Shown: one piece after another, positions 33,463 through 43,696 of the stretch | Position numbering within the stretch: the stretch's first letter is position 1 | Layout: each line of letters starts with the position of its first letter | NCBI GenBank assembly: GCA_003671275.1 | Contig: QWPB01000163.1 | Span: forward strand, 1 to 43,696 | Length of the DNA stretch: 43,696 nucleotides | DNA from: Planctomycetota bacterium | GTDB lineage: Bacteria > Planctomycetota > Planctomycetia > Planctomycetales > Planctomycetaceae | Reading direction: 5' to 3' | The notes under the pieces: generated by a model | What the model was told of the DNA's origin: nothing | Databases searched by the model: none | What the model saw: the letters and a program-made list of their open reading frames with translations, nothing else | Program-made: the position numbers and the translations under genes

Positions 33463-34371
33463 ATGCGCTGGGGTGTCCTCGGCAATCAAGACAGCTGGTA
33501 TGTCGCTGACCTCCAGCGGGCCGCCACTCTGCGCGGGCATCAGTGTGATCGGCTCGACTTTGAGCATCTCATTGGGGCTGCCGGGACAGGGATGTGCCTC
33601 GGGCAGCACGCGCCGGCGGGCCAGCCTTCGCAGCGGGTCGATTTGGCCGACTATGACGGGATCATCGTGCGGACCATGCCGCCCGGTTCGCTGGAGCGGG
33701 TCGTGTTCCGAATGGACCTGCTGCATCAGTTGGTGGATCAGGGAGTGACCGTTCTCAATCCGCCCCGCGCCCTGGAATGTGCGGTGGATAAGTACCTGAC
33801 CACGGCCCGGCTGGCGCGGATCGGGCTGCCCGTACCACGTACGATCGTGTGCGAAGGGTTTGAAGAGGCCATGGCGGCCTTCCCTGTTCTCGGGGGAGAT
33901 GTCGTCGTCAAGCCGATCTTCGGAGCCGAAGGCCGAGGGATCGTCCGCGTCAGCGATCCCGACATGGCCCACCGCGTTTTCCGTACGCTGGAACGCATCG
34001 ACGCGGTGCTGTACCTGCAAGAGTTCATCCGCCATCCGGGATATGACATTCGGGTGTTGATCCTGGATGGTCAGGTCATCGGCTCGATGAAGCGAATCAG
34101 CGACACCGACTTCCGCACGAACTGTTCCCGGGATGCCCGCGCGGAAGTACATTCCCCGACGCCGACCGAACTCGACTATGCATTGCAGGCGGTCGCGGTC
34201 ACGGGGGCCTGCTTCGCAGGAGTTGATCTGCTGTACGGCCCCGATAGCCAGCTCTATGTCATCGAGGTCAACGCGGTCCCCGGCTGGCGAGCGTTTTCTC
34301 GAACGACAGGCATCGATGTGGCGGACCGGGTGATTCAATGGATGGAGCAGTCACATGCCTCCTGTTCTTGA
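33463..34371 (+). CDS. RimK-like ATP-grasp ligase
   Basis: ATP-dependent carboxylate-amine ligase of the RimK/MptN/CofF group, 302 residues, cytoplasmic. The ATP-grasp core shows the Lys150 segment VVVKPIFGAEGRGIVRV, hinge YLQEFI near 184-189, RVLILDG and the Mg-binding EVNAVPGWRAF (Glu268, Asn270) followed by TTGID. Such enzymes add L-glutamate to a protein or cofactor. In bacteria with tetrahydromethanopterin C1 enzymes, as many planctomycetes are, a RimK-type ligase glutamylates that cofactor, so this role is possible; no other C1 gene is nearby. ATG 33463 follows GGGGA. The end overlaps the next gene by 17 bases. Confidence 0.87.
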   Translation: MRWGVLGNQDSWYVADLQRAATLRGHQCDRLDFEHLIGAAGTGMCLGQHAPAGQPSQRVDLADYDGIIVRTMPPGSLERVVFRMDLLHQLVDQGVTVLNPPRALECAVDKYLTTARLARIGLPVPRTIVCEGFEEAMAAFPVLGGDVVVKPIFGAEGRGIVRVSDPDMAHRVFRTLERIDAVLYLQEFIRHPGYDIRVLILDGQVIGSMKRISDTDFRTNCSRDARAEVHSPTPTELDYALQAVAVTGACFAGVDLLYGPDSQLYVIEVNAVPGWRAFSRTTGIDVADRVIQWMEQSHASCS

Positions 34372-36175
34372 GACACCCCCGATGGAATGCGTCTTCCCAG
34401 GCGAACGGTTGCGGCGCAACGAGTGGTGTGGCCTGCTGGCATTGTTACTGATTCATGCGGGCCTGCTGGCATGGCTGGGAGCGACGTACTCCCCGACCTA
34501 CGATGAACCTGGGCATCTGGCGGCGGGCTACCGCATCTGGACGACCGGTCGGATCGACCTGTACTCCGTCAACCCGCCGTTGGTGAAAACAATGGCTGCA
34601 GCCCCGCTACGGCTGCTGTCGCCCGAGACCGATTGGCGGCTGATCACCGGCCAGGTAGGGTTTCGCCCCGAGTTCATGATCGGACGCTTGTTTCTGGCCA
34701 ATAATCCCGACATCTGGTGGAAGATGATGACGCTGGCCCGATGGGCCTGCATTCCGTTGAGCCTGCTGGGGGCAGTCGTGGCCTTTCACTGGGCACGCCA
34801 GCTGTTCGGCAGACCCGCAGGCTGGGTCGCGCTGATCCTGTGGACCTTTGATCCGAACCTGCTGGGAAATGGGTGCCTGATCACACCGGATGTGGGCGGC
34901 AGTTCTCTGGGACTGCTGGCAGGGTACACCTTCTGGAGATGGTTGCAAACGCCGGATGCCCGCCGGGCGTTTATGGCGTCGGCCTGTCTGGCACTGGCCC
35001 TGCTGACCAAGAGCACGCTCCTGATTCTGGGCCCTGCGTGGATTGCCTTCTGGGGGATTGATCGGCTGCGACGCGGGCAGCTGAAGACTCACGGGAGGCG
35101 GGAGGCGCTGGTGCTTCTGTTGATCCTGATGGGCAGTGCGTACGGTTTGAATCTGGGTTATGGCTTTCAAGGCACGGGGACGCCGCTCAAGGAATTTGAA
35201 TTTGTCAGTCGAGCCCTGATGGGAGATGTGCCGCGAAACAAATACACGGGCAATCGCTTTCGGGGAAGCTGGACGGGTGAATTACCGGTCATGCTCCCCA
35301 GCGAGTATGTACGCGGTCTGGACCTTCAGAAGAAGGACTTTGATCAGGGTCGCTGGAGTTATCTGGCGGGAGAGTTGAAGTGGGGCGGATGGTGGTATTT
35401 CTATCTGGTGGCAATCGCCATCAAATCGCCTCTGGGATATGGATTACTCTTACTCCTGGCCCTGATGCGCTGGGGACGTGATCCCCGTTGTCGCGAGTCC
35501 GTTTTTGCCGTGGGGCTGCCTCTGGCGGCCATTGTGGCTTTTGTATCGGCGGAGCAAGGATTTACCTCGTTTGTGCGCTATGTCTTGCCGGGTTTGCCGT
35601 ACGGACTGGTGCTCATATCCGGAGCCGGCGTCTGGATACAGTCACACTCCCCCCGGTGGCGGGCGGGGGTGATTACCGGGATGGCGTGGGTCGTAATCAG
35701 CAGCGTGGTCACGTTGCCGCACTCGCTGGGATACTTCAACGAATTGGTCGGGGGGTCCTCGAACGGATATCACTATCTCATTGATGCGAATCTTGACTGG
35801 GGACAGGACTTGGGATTGGTCAAAGAATGGATCGACAAACATCCGGAAGCTCGGCCCGTCACCTTCACCGGGATGTCCGTCTTTGATTCTCGTCTGATTG
35901 GCCTGAACTTGCCCCGAACTCCGGATTTCGAGCTGCAGGCATTTCAAAAAAAGCCAATGCCTCCCAAGGATACATACGCTGGCTGGCATATCGTGAGTGT
36001 CACAGCCCTGCGGTTCGGTGATGAGCGTTATGCTTTTTTCAATGAATTGACCCCCGTCGACCGGATCGGCTATTCCACCCTGATTTACTACATCAGCCCC
36101 GAAGAGGCGGACCTGCTCTACTCCCAGTTTCAGAAACTTGCCAAGGCGGCCCCCCGAGTGAACGAAAAGCTGTAG
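34355..36175 (+). CDS. GT39/ArnT-type membrane glycosyltransferase
   Basis: Polytopic inner-membrane protein of 606 residues with about ten hydrophobic segments, of the dolichyl-/undecaprenyl-phosphate-sugar-dependent glycosyltransferase (PMT/ArnT/GT39 and related) superfamily. The first extracytoplasmic loop carries the catalytic acidic pair and signature TYDEPGHLAAGYRIW followed by NPPLVKTMAAAPLRL. Late in the protein YHYLIDANLDWGQDLGLVKEW is a typical segment. It probably transfers a sugar from a lipid carrier to protein or a lipid. Its start overlaps the ATP-grasp gene by 17 bases, so translation is probably coupled although the functions look unrelated. The acceptor is unknown. Confidence 0.88.
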   Translation: MPPVLETPPMECVFPGERLRRNEWCGLLALLLIHAGLLAWLGATYSPTYDEPGHLAAGYRIWTTGRIDLYSVNPPLVKTMAAAPLRLLSPETDWRLITGQVGFRPEFMIGRLFLANNPDIWWKMMTLARWACIPLSLLGAVVAFHWARQLFGRPAGWVALILWTFDPNLLGNGCLITPDVGGSSLGLLAGYTFWRWLQTPDARRAFMASACLALALLTKSTLLILGPAWIAFWGIDRLRRGQLKTHGRREALVLLLILMGSAYGLNLGYGFQGTGTPLKEFEFVSRALMGDVPRNKYTGNRFRGSWTGELPVMLPSEYVRGLDLQKKDFDQGRWSYLAGELKWGGWWYFYLVAIAIKSPLGYGLLLLLALMRWGRDPRCRESVFAVGLPLAAIVAFVSAEQGFTSFVRYVLPGLPYGLVLISGAGVWIQSHSPRWRAGVITGMAWVVISSVVTLPHSLGYFNELVGGSSNGYHYLIDANLDWGQDLGLVKEWIDKHPEARPVTFTGMSVFDSRLIGLNLPRTPDFELQAFQKKPMPPKDTYAGWHIVSVTALRFGDERYAFFNELTPVDRIGYSTLIYYISPEEADLLYSQFQKLAKAAPRVNEKL

Positions 36176-36185
36176 GGCCACACCT

Positions 36186-37780
36186 TCAGCCGCATTCGCA
36201 TCCGGTCGCACAGCCCCTGACCTGGGCCAGTTGCTCGGTGAGCCGGGCTGCCGCCGGAGTGATGGCTAATCCTCCAAGCGTGGTGCAGCGCAGCTCGCGC
36301 GGCATCTGCTGCGAGACCTGCTTGGCGCTTTCGATCACTTCATCGAGCGGAATCACGGCGTCAAACCCCGCCAGCGCCAGATTCGCACAGGATAAGGCGT
36401 TGCTGGCAGCCATTACGTCCTTGCCTAGACACGGCACCTCGACGCGTCCCGCGATCGGATCGCAGATCAGCCCCAGCATGTTCTGTAGCGCCATCGATGC
36501 CGCCGTGACGGATTGATGCAACGTTCCACCAGCCAGGATCACGAGAGCACTTGCAGCCATACAGGCTGCAGCTCCCCCTTCGGCCTGACACCACCCACCT
36601 CCGCAGCGAATGTCCACCGCGTGGCAATGAAGACCCCGACAAGACCTGCTGCCAACATCGCCTGGGCCATCGCCACTTCATCCAGTCCCAGTTCCTCAGC
36701 CATCGCAATCACCGCAGCGGGCAGTGCCGCACAGGCTCCAGCGGTGGGGGCGGCGACGATCACCCCCAGAGAGCTTTTCACCTCCATCAGGGCTGAGACG
36801 TAGAGCAGGATGCGATGCAGCGGACCCGCGGGAAGCAGGCGTCCCGAATTGATGGCCTGCTGAAAAAGAGGGGTTTGCGGGGGCAGAATTCGATCGGCGA
36901 AGACTGTCCCCTGGATTCCCTGACTGATCGACCGCCGCAGAATCCGGATGATCTCCACCATGCGGGCGAGAACCTCGGATTCCGCGATCTGCCCACGATC
37001 ACACTCGTAGGCGGTCGCGTGCTGCCATAGCGGAATGTTGCGTCCCGCGTCACACCGCAACAGTTCCTCACACGTCGAAAACGGAACCGACATCCCACGC
37101 AGGGTCTGCACTGGCAGGACGGGGCCCAAATGGCAGATTTCTCCCAGCGAGGCCTCCGCATATTCCGCAGCCAATTGTTCACGGCTCAGGAACTCACGTC
37201 CCCGCGCTTCGATCAGTCGGCCCCGGGCGGAGACATGCACCCGGACCTCATCGATTCCCGGAAACCGGCGGATCTGCTCACTCATCTCCCTCGCATTTGT
37301 CCCCACCCAGATCAGCGTGGTGGAGGCATCCCCAAACAACGATACCCGGAAGTCGTCCAGCTGGATGACCTCCATCATGCCTCCTCCGGTCGAGATGGCA
37401 TGTACGACATGCCGCTGCTGCGAGTTCGAGATCGTCAGACGATACGTGTTGGGGTGCAGATCGTGGGTATCGATCGTTGCAAACTGGACGCGAATTCCCG
37501 CCTCTCGCAGATAGCGAGCGGCCTCGGGCAGTCGGTCGTCCGACGCGTCCCATCCCATCAGCCCTCCGAACAAGCCCATATCCGATCCCTGGCTTTCGTG
37601 GGTTGTGGGCAGAGAACCTCCGATATCAAACTCCAGCAAAACCTCGCGGACATCCCCGGCCAGCAAATCGCGACACAACCGGCCAATCCGCAAGGCAGCG
37701 GCACAGTGCGAACTGGACGGTCCGCGCATCACGGGACCAATCACATCATTGAAGATACTGACAGGCAATGAGGTCGGCAT
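36186..37780 (-). pseudogene. sdaA: L-serine dehydratase (iron-sulfur dependent), frameshifted
   Basis: Iron-sulfur L-serine dehydratase, converting L-serine to pyruvate and ammonia, about 531 residues if restored. Reading from ATG 37780, the N-terminal beta domain starts FNDVIGPVMRGPSSSH, and the alpha domain reaches WTFAAEVGG, where the frame runs into an out-of-frame tail ending at 36539. The expected continuation CQAEGGAAACMAASAL is in another frame that runs to 36186. One missing base at about 36588-36600 (GGTGGTGTCAGG where GGTGGTTGTCAGG is expected) explains this. The three presumed cluster cysteines (CQAEGG, GLICDPIAG, VEVPCLG) all lie after the break. It may be a true mutation or a sequencing error; no classical slippery site is seen. 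Confidence 0.85.
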
Positions 37781-37917
37781 CGGGACAATCTCGCGGGGGA
37801 CGAACCATGCTCCCGAGGAGGCCCCGCTCGGATCGCACGGGCATACACCGTATCCTCGGTGGAAGTGACTCAAAAGTCGATCATGCCCTCCCAACCGAAT
37901 TCGAAGGTTGCGAACCA

Positions 37918-37946
37918 CTGACACCATGTGCGTGGGGACTTATACT
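37918..37946 (+). promoter_or_regulatory. Sigma70-type promoter of the dehydrogenase gene
   Basis: CTGACA (37918-37923) and TATACT (37941-37946) are separated by exactly 17 bases, one mismatch each from the TTGACA and TATAAT consensus. The likely start site is near 37953, giving a leader of about 30 bases before the ATG at 37984. An imperfect inverted repeat (GAAGGTTGCGA near 37902 with TCGAACCTTC near 37962) brackets the promoter. Confidence 0.6.
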
Positions 37947-37983
37947 CCCGGCTTCGAACTCGAACCTTCTGGAGCAAGACACC

Positions 37984-38898
37984 ATGGCCCTAACCATCAC
38001 CCCAGGAAAGACTCGCATCGGCTGGATCGGCACTGGCGTGATGGGGAATAGCATGTGCGGCCATCTGATGAAGGCCGGATTCGCCGCGACGATCTACTCT
38101 CGCACAAAAGAGAAGTCTCAGACGCTGCTCGATCAGGGCGCAGCTTGGGCCGCCTCGCCAAAGGAAGTCGCCCAGCAGTCGGATGTGATCTTTGCGATCG
38201 TCGGTTTCCCTCGCGATGTCCGCGAAGTGTTCCTGGGAGCGAACGGAGCCCTTGCCGGTTCGAAAGCCGGGAACGTCCTTGTCGACATGACGACCAGCGA
38301 CCCGAGTCTGGCGGTCGAGATCTACAATGCGGCGAAAGCCCTGGGCGTCCATGCGGTCGATGCCCCGGTTTCGGGGGGCGATGTGGGGGCCAAGAATGCG
38401 GCCCTGTCGATCATGATCGGAGGCGACCCGGAGACGATCGCCGCCTTGCATCCCTGTTGGAATGCGATGGGCAAGACCATCGTCCATCAAGGGGCCGCCG
38501 GAGCGGGACAGCATACGAAGATGGTCAACCAGATTCTGATCTCGACCAACATGATCGGTGTCTGTGAGGCCCTGCTCTACGGCTACAAGGCCGGACTGAA
38601 TCTCGAAACGGTCTTCAAATCGGTCTCCACCGGAGCGGCGGGCAGCAAGTCACTCGACAACCTCGGGCCGCGGATTCTGGCCAACAACTTCGACCCCGGC
38701 TTCTACGTGGAACACTTCATCAAGGACATGGGGATTGCCTTGTCCGAAGCCAAGCGGATGGGCCTGTCGCTGCCGGGCTTGGCCCTCGCGGAACAGCTCT
38801 ATCTCTCGGTTCAGGCGAAAGGCTGGGGCCGCAACGGGACACATGCCTTGATGCTGGCACTGGCCGAGATGGCCGGGATCGATTGGAAAAGCCGGTAA
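37984..38898 (+). CDS. NAD(P)-dependent beta-hydroxyacid dehydrogenase (3-hydroxyisobutyrate dehydrogenase-like)
   Basis: Cytoplasmic dehydrogenase of 305 residues in the 3-hydroxyisobutyrate/tartronate-semialdehyde/glyoxylate reductase family. The N-terminal GWIGTGVMG (GxGxxG at 16-21), the substrate motif [19 protein letters not shown] at about 126-144 and the catalytic Lys179 in [10 protein letters not shown] are intact. The all-alpha C-terminal domain is complete. Substrate not decidable: 3-hydroxyisobutyrate (valine breakdown), tartronate semialdehyde or succinic semialdehyde are candidates. GGAG lies 9 bases before the ATG. The gene is divergent from the serine dehydratase and has its own promoter. 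Confidence 0.9.
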   Translation: MALTITPGKTRIGWIGTGVMGNSMCGHLMKAGFAATIYSRTKEKSQTLLDQGAAWAASPKEVAQQSDVIFAIVGFPRDVREVFLGANGALAGSKAGNVLVDMTTSDPSLAVEIYNAAKALGVHAVDAPVSGGDVGAKNAALSIMIGGDPETIAALHPCWNAMGKTIVHQGAAGAGQHTKMVNQILISTNMIGVCEALLYGYKAGLNLETVFKSVSTGAAGSKSLDNLGPRILANNFDPGFYVEHFIKDMGIALSEAKRMGLSLPGLALAEQLYLSVQAKGWGRNGTHALMLALAEMAGIDWKSR

Positions 38899-38904
38899 CG
38901 GGTC

Positions 38905-39180
38905 GCAGAAGTCGTGAGACTTCTGCCGAACATCCCGCTGCCCCGCAAGCTCCCGTCTGACGGTCCACAGTCAACATCGTTAACACAAAACAGAGGTGTT
39001 GGCCTCGACCGGGAGGGCGAGTCTCCTGCCGAGCCGCTTTCTCGATGGAACATGTCCCTTGGTTCGCGGCTCAGCAGGAGCTTCGTCCTCCCACAGGGAT
39101 GACCGCAAACCACATGTATCGTGTTGACAGGGCATTAGTCCCCTTCGTCTCGGTAGAAGTCTGACGACTTCTGCTACGGA
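38905..39180. repeat. Composite inverted-repeat element (MITE/REP-like)
   Basis: A ~275-bp structure fills this gene-free gap. The outer arm at 38905-38926 reads GCAGAAGTCGTGAGACTTCTGC, a 9-bp stem with a GTGA loop. A near copy in opposite orientation lies at about 39153-39175. Between them a longer hairpin pairs 39011-39037 (GGGAGGGCGAGTCTCCTGCC...) with 39066-39092 (...CAGGAGCTTCGTCCTCC), about 24 of 28 positions matching with a ~28-base loop. No transposase frame is present. It resembles dispersed non-coding repeats of planctomycetes, possibly moved in trans. It separates the dehydrogenase and dihydrouridine synthase genes. Confidence 0.6.
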
Positions 39181-39207
39181 CATGTCATCGCTTCGGGAGA
39201 TGCGTCC

Positions 39208-40254
39208 GTGTCGGGACTCCAAATCGGCCCACATACGATCACCCTACCCATCGCCCAGGCTGCCCTCAGCGGTTACAGCGATGGGCCGATGCGGCGGATC
39301 GCCCGGCGGTTTGGGGCGCGGTATGCCCTCGCGGAAGTGCTGATTGACCGGTTCGTCATTGAAGCCCAATCCGAGAGTTGGGTCCGGCAGCATCTGCGGA
39401 TCGCGGATGATGACCATCCGATCGGCGGGCAACTGATGGGCACCAACCCGGCCCAGTTCCAGTTCGCCGCCACGCGACTGGTCCAGGCGGGGTTCGATGT
39501 GATCGACATCAACTTCGGCTGCCCGGTGAAGTCGGCCATCGGCGGCTGTCGCGGGGGATACCACTTGGGGCAACCGGAGGCCGCACTGGAGATTGTGGCC
39601 CGCGTGCGTGAGGTCGTCCCGGCGGCGATCCCGGTTACCGTCAAGATGCGGCGCGGAATCGATGACACCGAAATCAGTCGAGAACGGTGCTTCCGGATTC
39701 TAGAAGGGGCCTTCGATCGCGGTGTCGCAGCTGTGACCCTCCATGGGAGAACAGTGGAACAGAAATATGTCGGGGAAAGTCGTTGGAGTTTTCTTCGCGA
39801 AGCCAAGACCCAGTTCCCCCAGAAGATGATCCTGGGAAGCGGTGATTTGTATACTGCCGAAGATGGAATCCGGATGCTCCGCGAAACCGGAGTGGACGGA
39901 CTTTCAATGGCCCGCGGGGCCATTGGCAACCCTTGGATCTTTCAGCAATTGGAACGCTTGTTGGAAGGGACTCCCACACACCAGGCACCTCGGCTCCAGG
40001 AACAGAGGGAAGTGATCCGAACACACATGAGCCTCTCAGTGGAGCAACATGGATCCGCAGTAGCAGCCGTAAAAATGCGAAAGCACCTTGTCAAATACGC
40101 CAAGATGCATCCTCAGCACCCCACCGTGCGAAATGCCTTTGCAGTCGCAAAATCGCTGTTGGAAATCGAAGCTGTCATCAGCCAGTTCTATACGCAGGAT
40201 CTGCCTGGACGATGGCCGGGCCATGATGAGGGCCTGACGTGCGAGGCTGAATAA
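39208..40254 (+). CDS. tRNA-dihydrouridine synthase family protein
   Basis: FMN-dependent enzyme reducing uridine to dihydrouridine in tRNA, 348 residues, TIM barrel plus C-terminal helical domain. FMN and substrate motifs include LSGYSDGPMRR, QLMGTNP, INFGCPVKSA with catalytic Cys105, VTVKMRRGID and GSGDLYTAEDG, then SMARGAIGNPWIF. After the Cys the sequence reads GGCRGGYHLGQPE instead of the usual GxGAALL, a deviation also seen, as I recall, in planctomycete relatives. The start is GTG at 39208 with GGGAGA upstream. It is convergent with the rRNA genes. Which Dus class (A, B or C) cannot be fixed here. Confidence 0.9.
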   Translation: MSGLQIGPHTITLPIAQAALSGYSDGPMRRIARRFGARYALAEVLIDRFVIEAQSESWVRQHLRIADDDHPIGGQLMGTNPAQFQFAATRLVQAGFDVIDINFGCPVKSAIGGCRGGYHLGQPEAALEIVARVREVVPAAIPVTVKMRRGIDDTEISRERCFRILEGAFDRGVAAVTLHGRTVEQKYVGESRWSFLREAKTQFPQKMILGSGDLYTAEDGIRMLRETGVDGLSMARGAIGNPWIFQQLERLLEGTPTHQAPRLQEQREVIRTHMSLSVEQHGSAVAAVKMRKHLVKYAKMHPQHPTVRNAFAVAKSLLEIEAVISQFYTQDLPGRWPGHDEGLTCEAE

Positions 40255-40296
40255 TTCAAAGATCAACGTGACAATGAGAACATATCGATCACTAAA

Positions 40297-40336
40297 ATAA
40301 AAACACCTCGTGAAGACGGATCTTCACGAGGTGTTT
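40297..40336 (-). terminator. Rho-independent terminator of the 23S-5S transcript
   Basis: A perfect 16-bp stem AAACACCTCGTGAAGA (40301-40316) with TCTTCACGAGGTGTTT (40321-40336), a four-base loop, and an A/T-rich flank (T-rich on the minus strand after the stem). It lies 9 bases downstream of the 5S end and 43 bases from the dus stop, so on the plus strand it could also end the dus transcript. Confidence 0.93.
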
Positions 40337-40345
40337 GAAAAGTTC

Positions 40346-40452
40346 CCGGCGATGACCTATTTTCGCACCTTTCGGCACTATCGTGGGCCCCAGCAGCTTA
40401 ACGGTCGTGTTCGGAATGGGAACGTGTGTTTCCTGCAGGGTAAAGTCACCGG
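40346..40452 (-). rRNA. rrf: 5S ribosomal RNA
   Basis: The minus strand reads CCGGTGACTTTACCCTGC at the 5' end and closes with GGTCATCGCCGG, giving the terminal helix CCGGTGA/TCGCCGG. The central 5S segment CCCATTCCGAACACGACCG and the loop GGTGCGAAAATAGG are intact. The gene is about 107 bases, short but within the bacterial range. Ends set by the terminal helix may be off by a base or two. Confidence 0.92.
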
Positions 40453-40458
40453 AATGTA

Positions 40459-40484
40459 TCTCGTCCCGATTTCTCCGGACGAGA
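40459..40484 (-). other. Processing-type stem in the 23S-5S spacer
   Basis: TCTCGTCC (40459-40466) and GGACGAGA (40477-40484) form a perfect 8-bp stem six bases upstream of 5S. A second hairpin CTCGAC/GTCGAG is about 50 bases further upstream, near 40532-40546. Stems in this position usually serve in separating 5S from the precursor (RNase E/RNase III type). The rest of the 200-base spacer shows no tRNA. Confidence 0.5.
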
Positions 40485-40652
40485 CATGAGTGAACAGATG
40501 GAAGCAAGCATGTCATGTTTGCCGCGGTCTCGACAATGTCGAGGGCGGGTCGAGCGATCTTGTCTGCGACTCGTCCAGCGGGACAGCGTCTTGAGATCAC
40601 ACTCCGAAGAATGGATGTCAAGCACTGATGTCGCTTGGCGGACAGAGCGAAA

Positions 40653-43446
<2,794 letters not shown>

Positions 43447-43696
43447 ATTGGCTCTACCTCCTGACTCGCAAGCCCTCACAAACCACGATCTCTCGCAGTC
43501 CATCAGTCCTCGCGTCCAGGCACGCCAAGCAAGATCAGTTCACGCCGCCCTATGGCGAATCGCATTCTAAGTTCGCTCTACATAGTTGGCTTTCGCCAAC
43601 ATCGTTAGATGCCACGCTTGCTTCCACCAGATTTCCAAAGATCAAAGCCAAGTGCCTCGCACTTAACTCGCAGGCCAACAAGAACTTACGCCCCCA
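43447..43696 (-). other. Leader upstream of 23S rRNA, truncated by the window edge
   Basis: About 250 bases of leader. On the minus strand they contain a perfect 6-bp hairpin GTTGGC/GCCAAC with a GAAA loop (43585-43600). No tRNA cloverleaf and no 16S 3' end is seen, so 16S is either further upstream or unlinked, as is usual in planctomycetes. A leader with antitermination or processing signals is the best reading; the promoter must be further upstream or outside the window. Confidence 0.6.

Noticed and set aside
36539-36620. Programmed ribosomal frameshift in serine dehydratase
   Set aside because: No classical slippery heptamer or clear downstream stimulatory structure was seen; a mutation or sequencing error is simpler. 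It is not excluded.
38905-38926. Intrinsic terminator after the dehydrogenase gene
   Set aside because: The 9-bp stem has no T run on either side and its near copy occurs further on in opposite orientation, so a repeat element fits better.
43447-43696. tRNA-Ile or tRNA-Ala in the rRNA leader
   Set aside because: No cloverleaf, T-loop (GGTTCGAATC-like) or CCA-end pattern could be found.

Overview
The window looks like a chromosomal segment of a planctomycete (Planctomycetota, Planctomycetales-like). The pointers are a DUF1559 protein with a type IV pilin-like N-terminus, a large protein with the planctomycete 'membrane-bound dehydrogenase' (TIGR02604-type) domain, many exported hydrolases, a very large ResB-CcsA fusion, GC-rich coding DNA with little operon structure, and a 23S-5S rRNA pair with no 16S or tRNA gene in the 250 bases upstream of the 23S. 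No species is named, because no marker here resolves one.

Layout. 1-4.9 kb: hairpin repeats, dnaK (minus strand) with its terminator, a divergent exported alpha/beta hydrolase, a small unknown gene and the NAD(P)HX dehydratase nnrD. 5.0-10.1 kb: a minus-strand run consisting of a TlpA-like thioredoxin-fold protein, modA, modB, modC and a small PH-domain-like membrane protein. 10.3-13.3 kb: a HAD phosphatase, a second exported esterase and a secreted sialidase-family protein, all on the minus strand. 13.6-18.4 kb: plus-strand SLC13-type transporter with TrkA-C domains, a small membrane protein, a MacB/FtsX-type permease and a Gfo/Idh/MocA oxidoreductase. 18.4-21.6 kb: minus-strand DUF1559 protein, a His-rich small membrane protein, a small acidic protein and a pyrB-like carbamoyltransferase with a leader hairpin. 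21.9-23.0 kb: an unassigned protein with a lipoyl-like N-terminal part. 23.2-27.8 kb: the 1282-residue CcsBA fusion and a lipoprotein. 28-29.2 kb: an exported Dabb protein and dapB. 29.4-36.2 kb (plus strand): a receiver-only response regulator, an FHA protein, an SGNH/TIGR02604/HEAT protein, a RimK-like ATP-grasp ligase and a GT39-type membrane glycosyltransferase. 36.2-37.8 kb (minus strand): L-serine dehydratase, broken by an apparent 1-base deletion. 38-40.3 kb: a beta-hydroxyacid dehydrogenase, a composite inverted-repeat element and a dihydrouridine synthase. 40.3-43.7 kb (minus strand): terminator, 5S, 23S and the 23S leader.

How the genes work together. The only clear multi-gene system is the molybdate uptake operon modABC behind a TlpA-like protein. 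CcsBA (cytochrome c assembly) with its lipoprotein neighbour, and the receiver/FHA pair, are plausible smaller functional groups. The remainder is mostly single housekeeping genes (protein folding, pyrimidine, lysine and serine metabolism, tRNA modification, metabolite repair) mixed with exported planctomycete-type enzymes. I see no CRISPR array, phage, transposase, toxin-antitoxin, secondary-metabolite or defence locus. The most distinctive items are the hairpin and terminator-like leaders before pyrB and the SLC13 gene, the composite inverted repeat at 38.9-39.2 kb, the serine dehydratase frameshift, and a few poorly characterised proteins. All calls are from reading the sequence; no database search was run.
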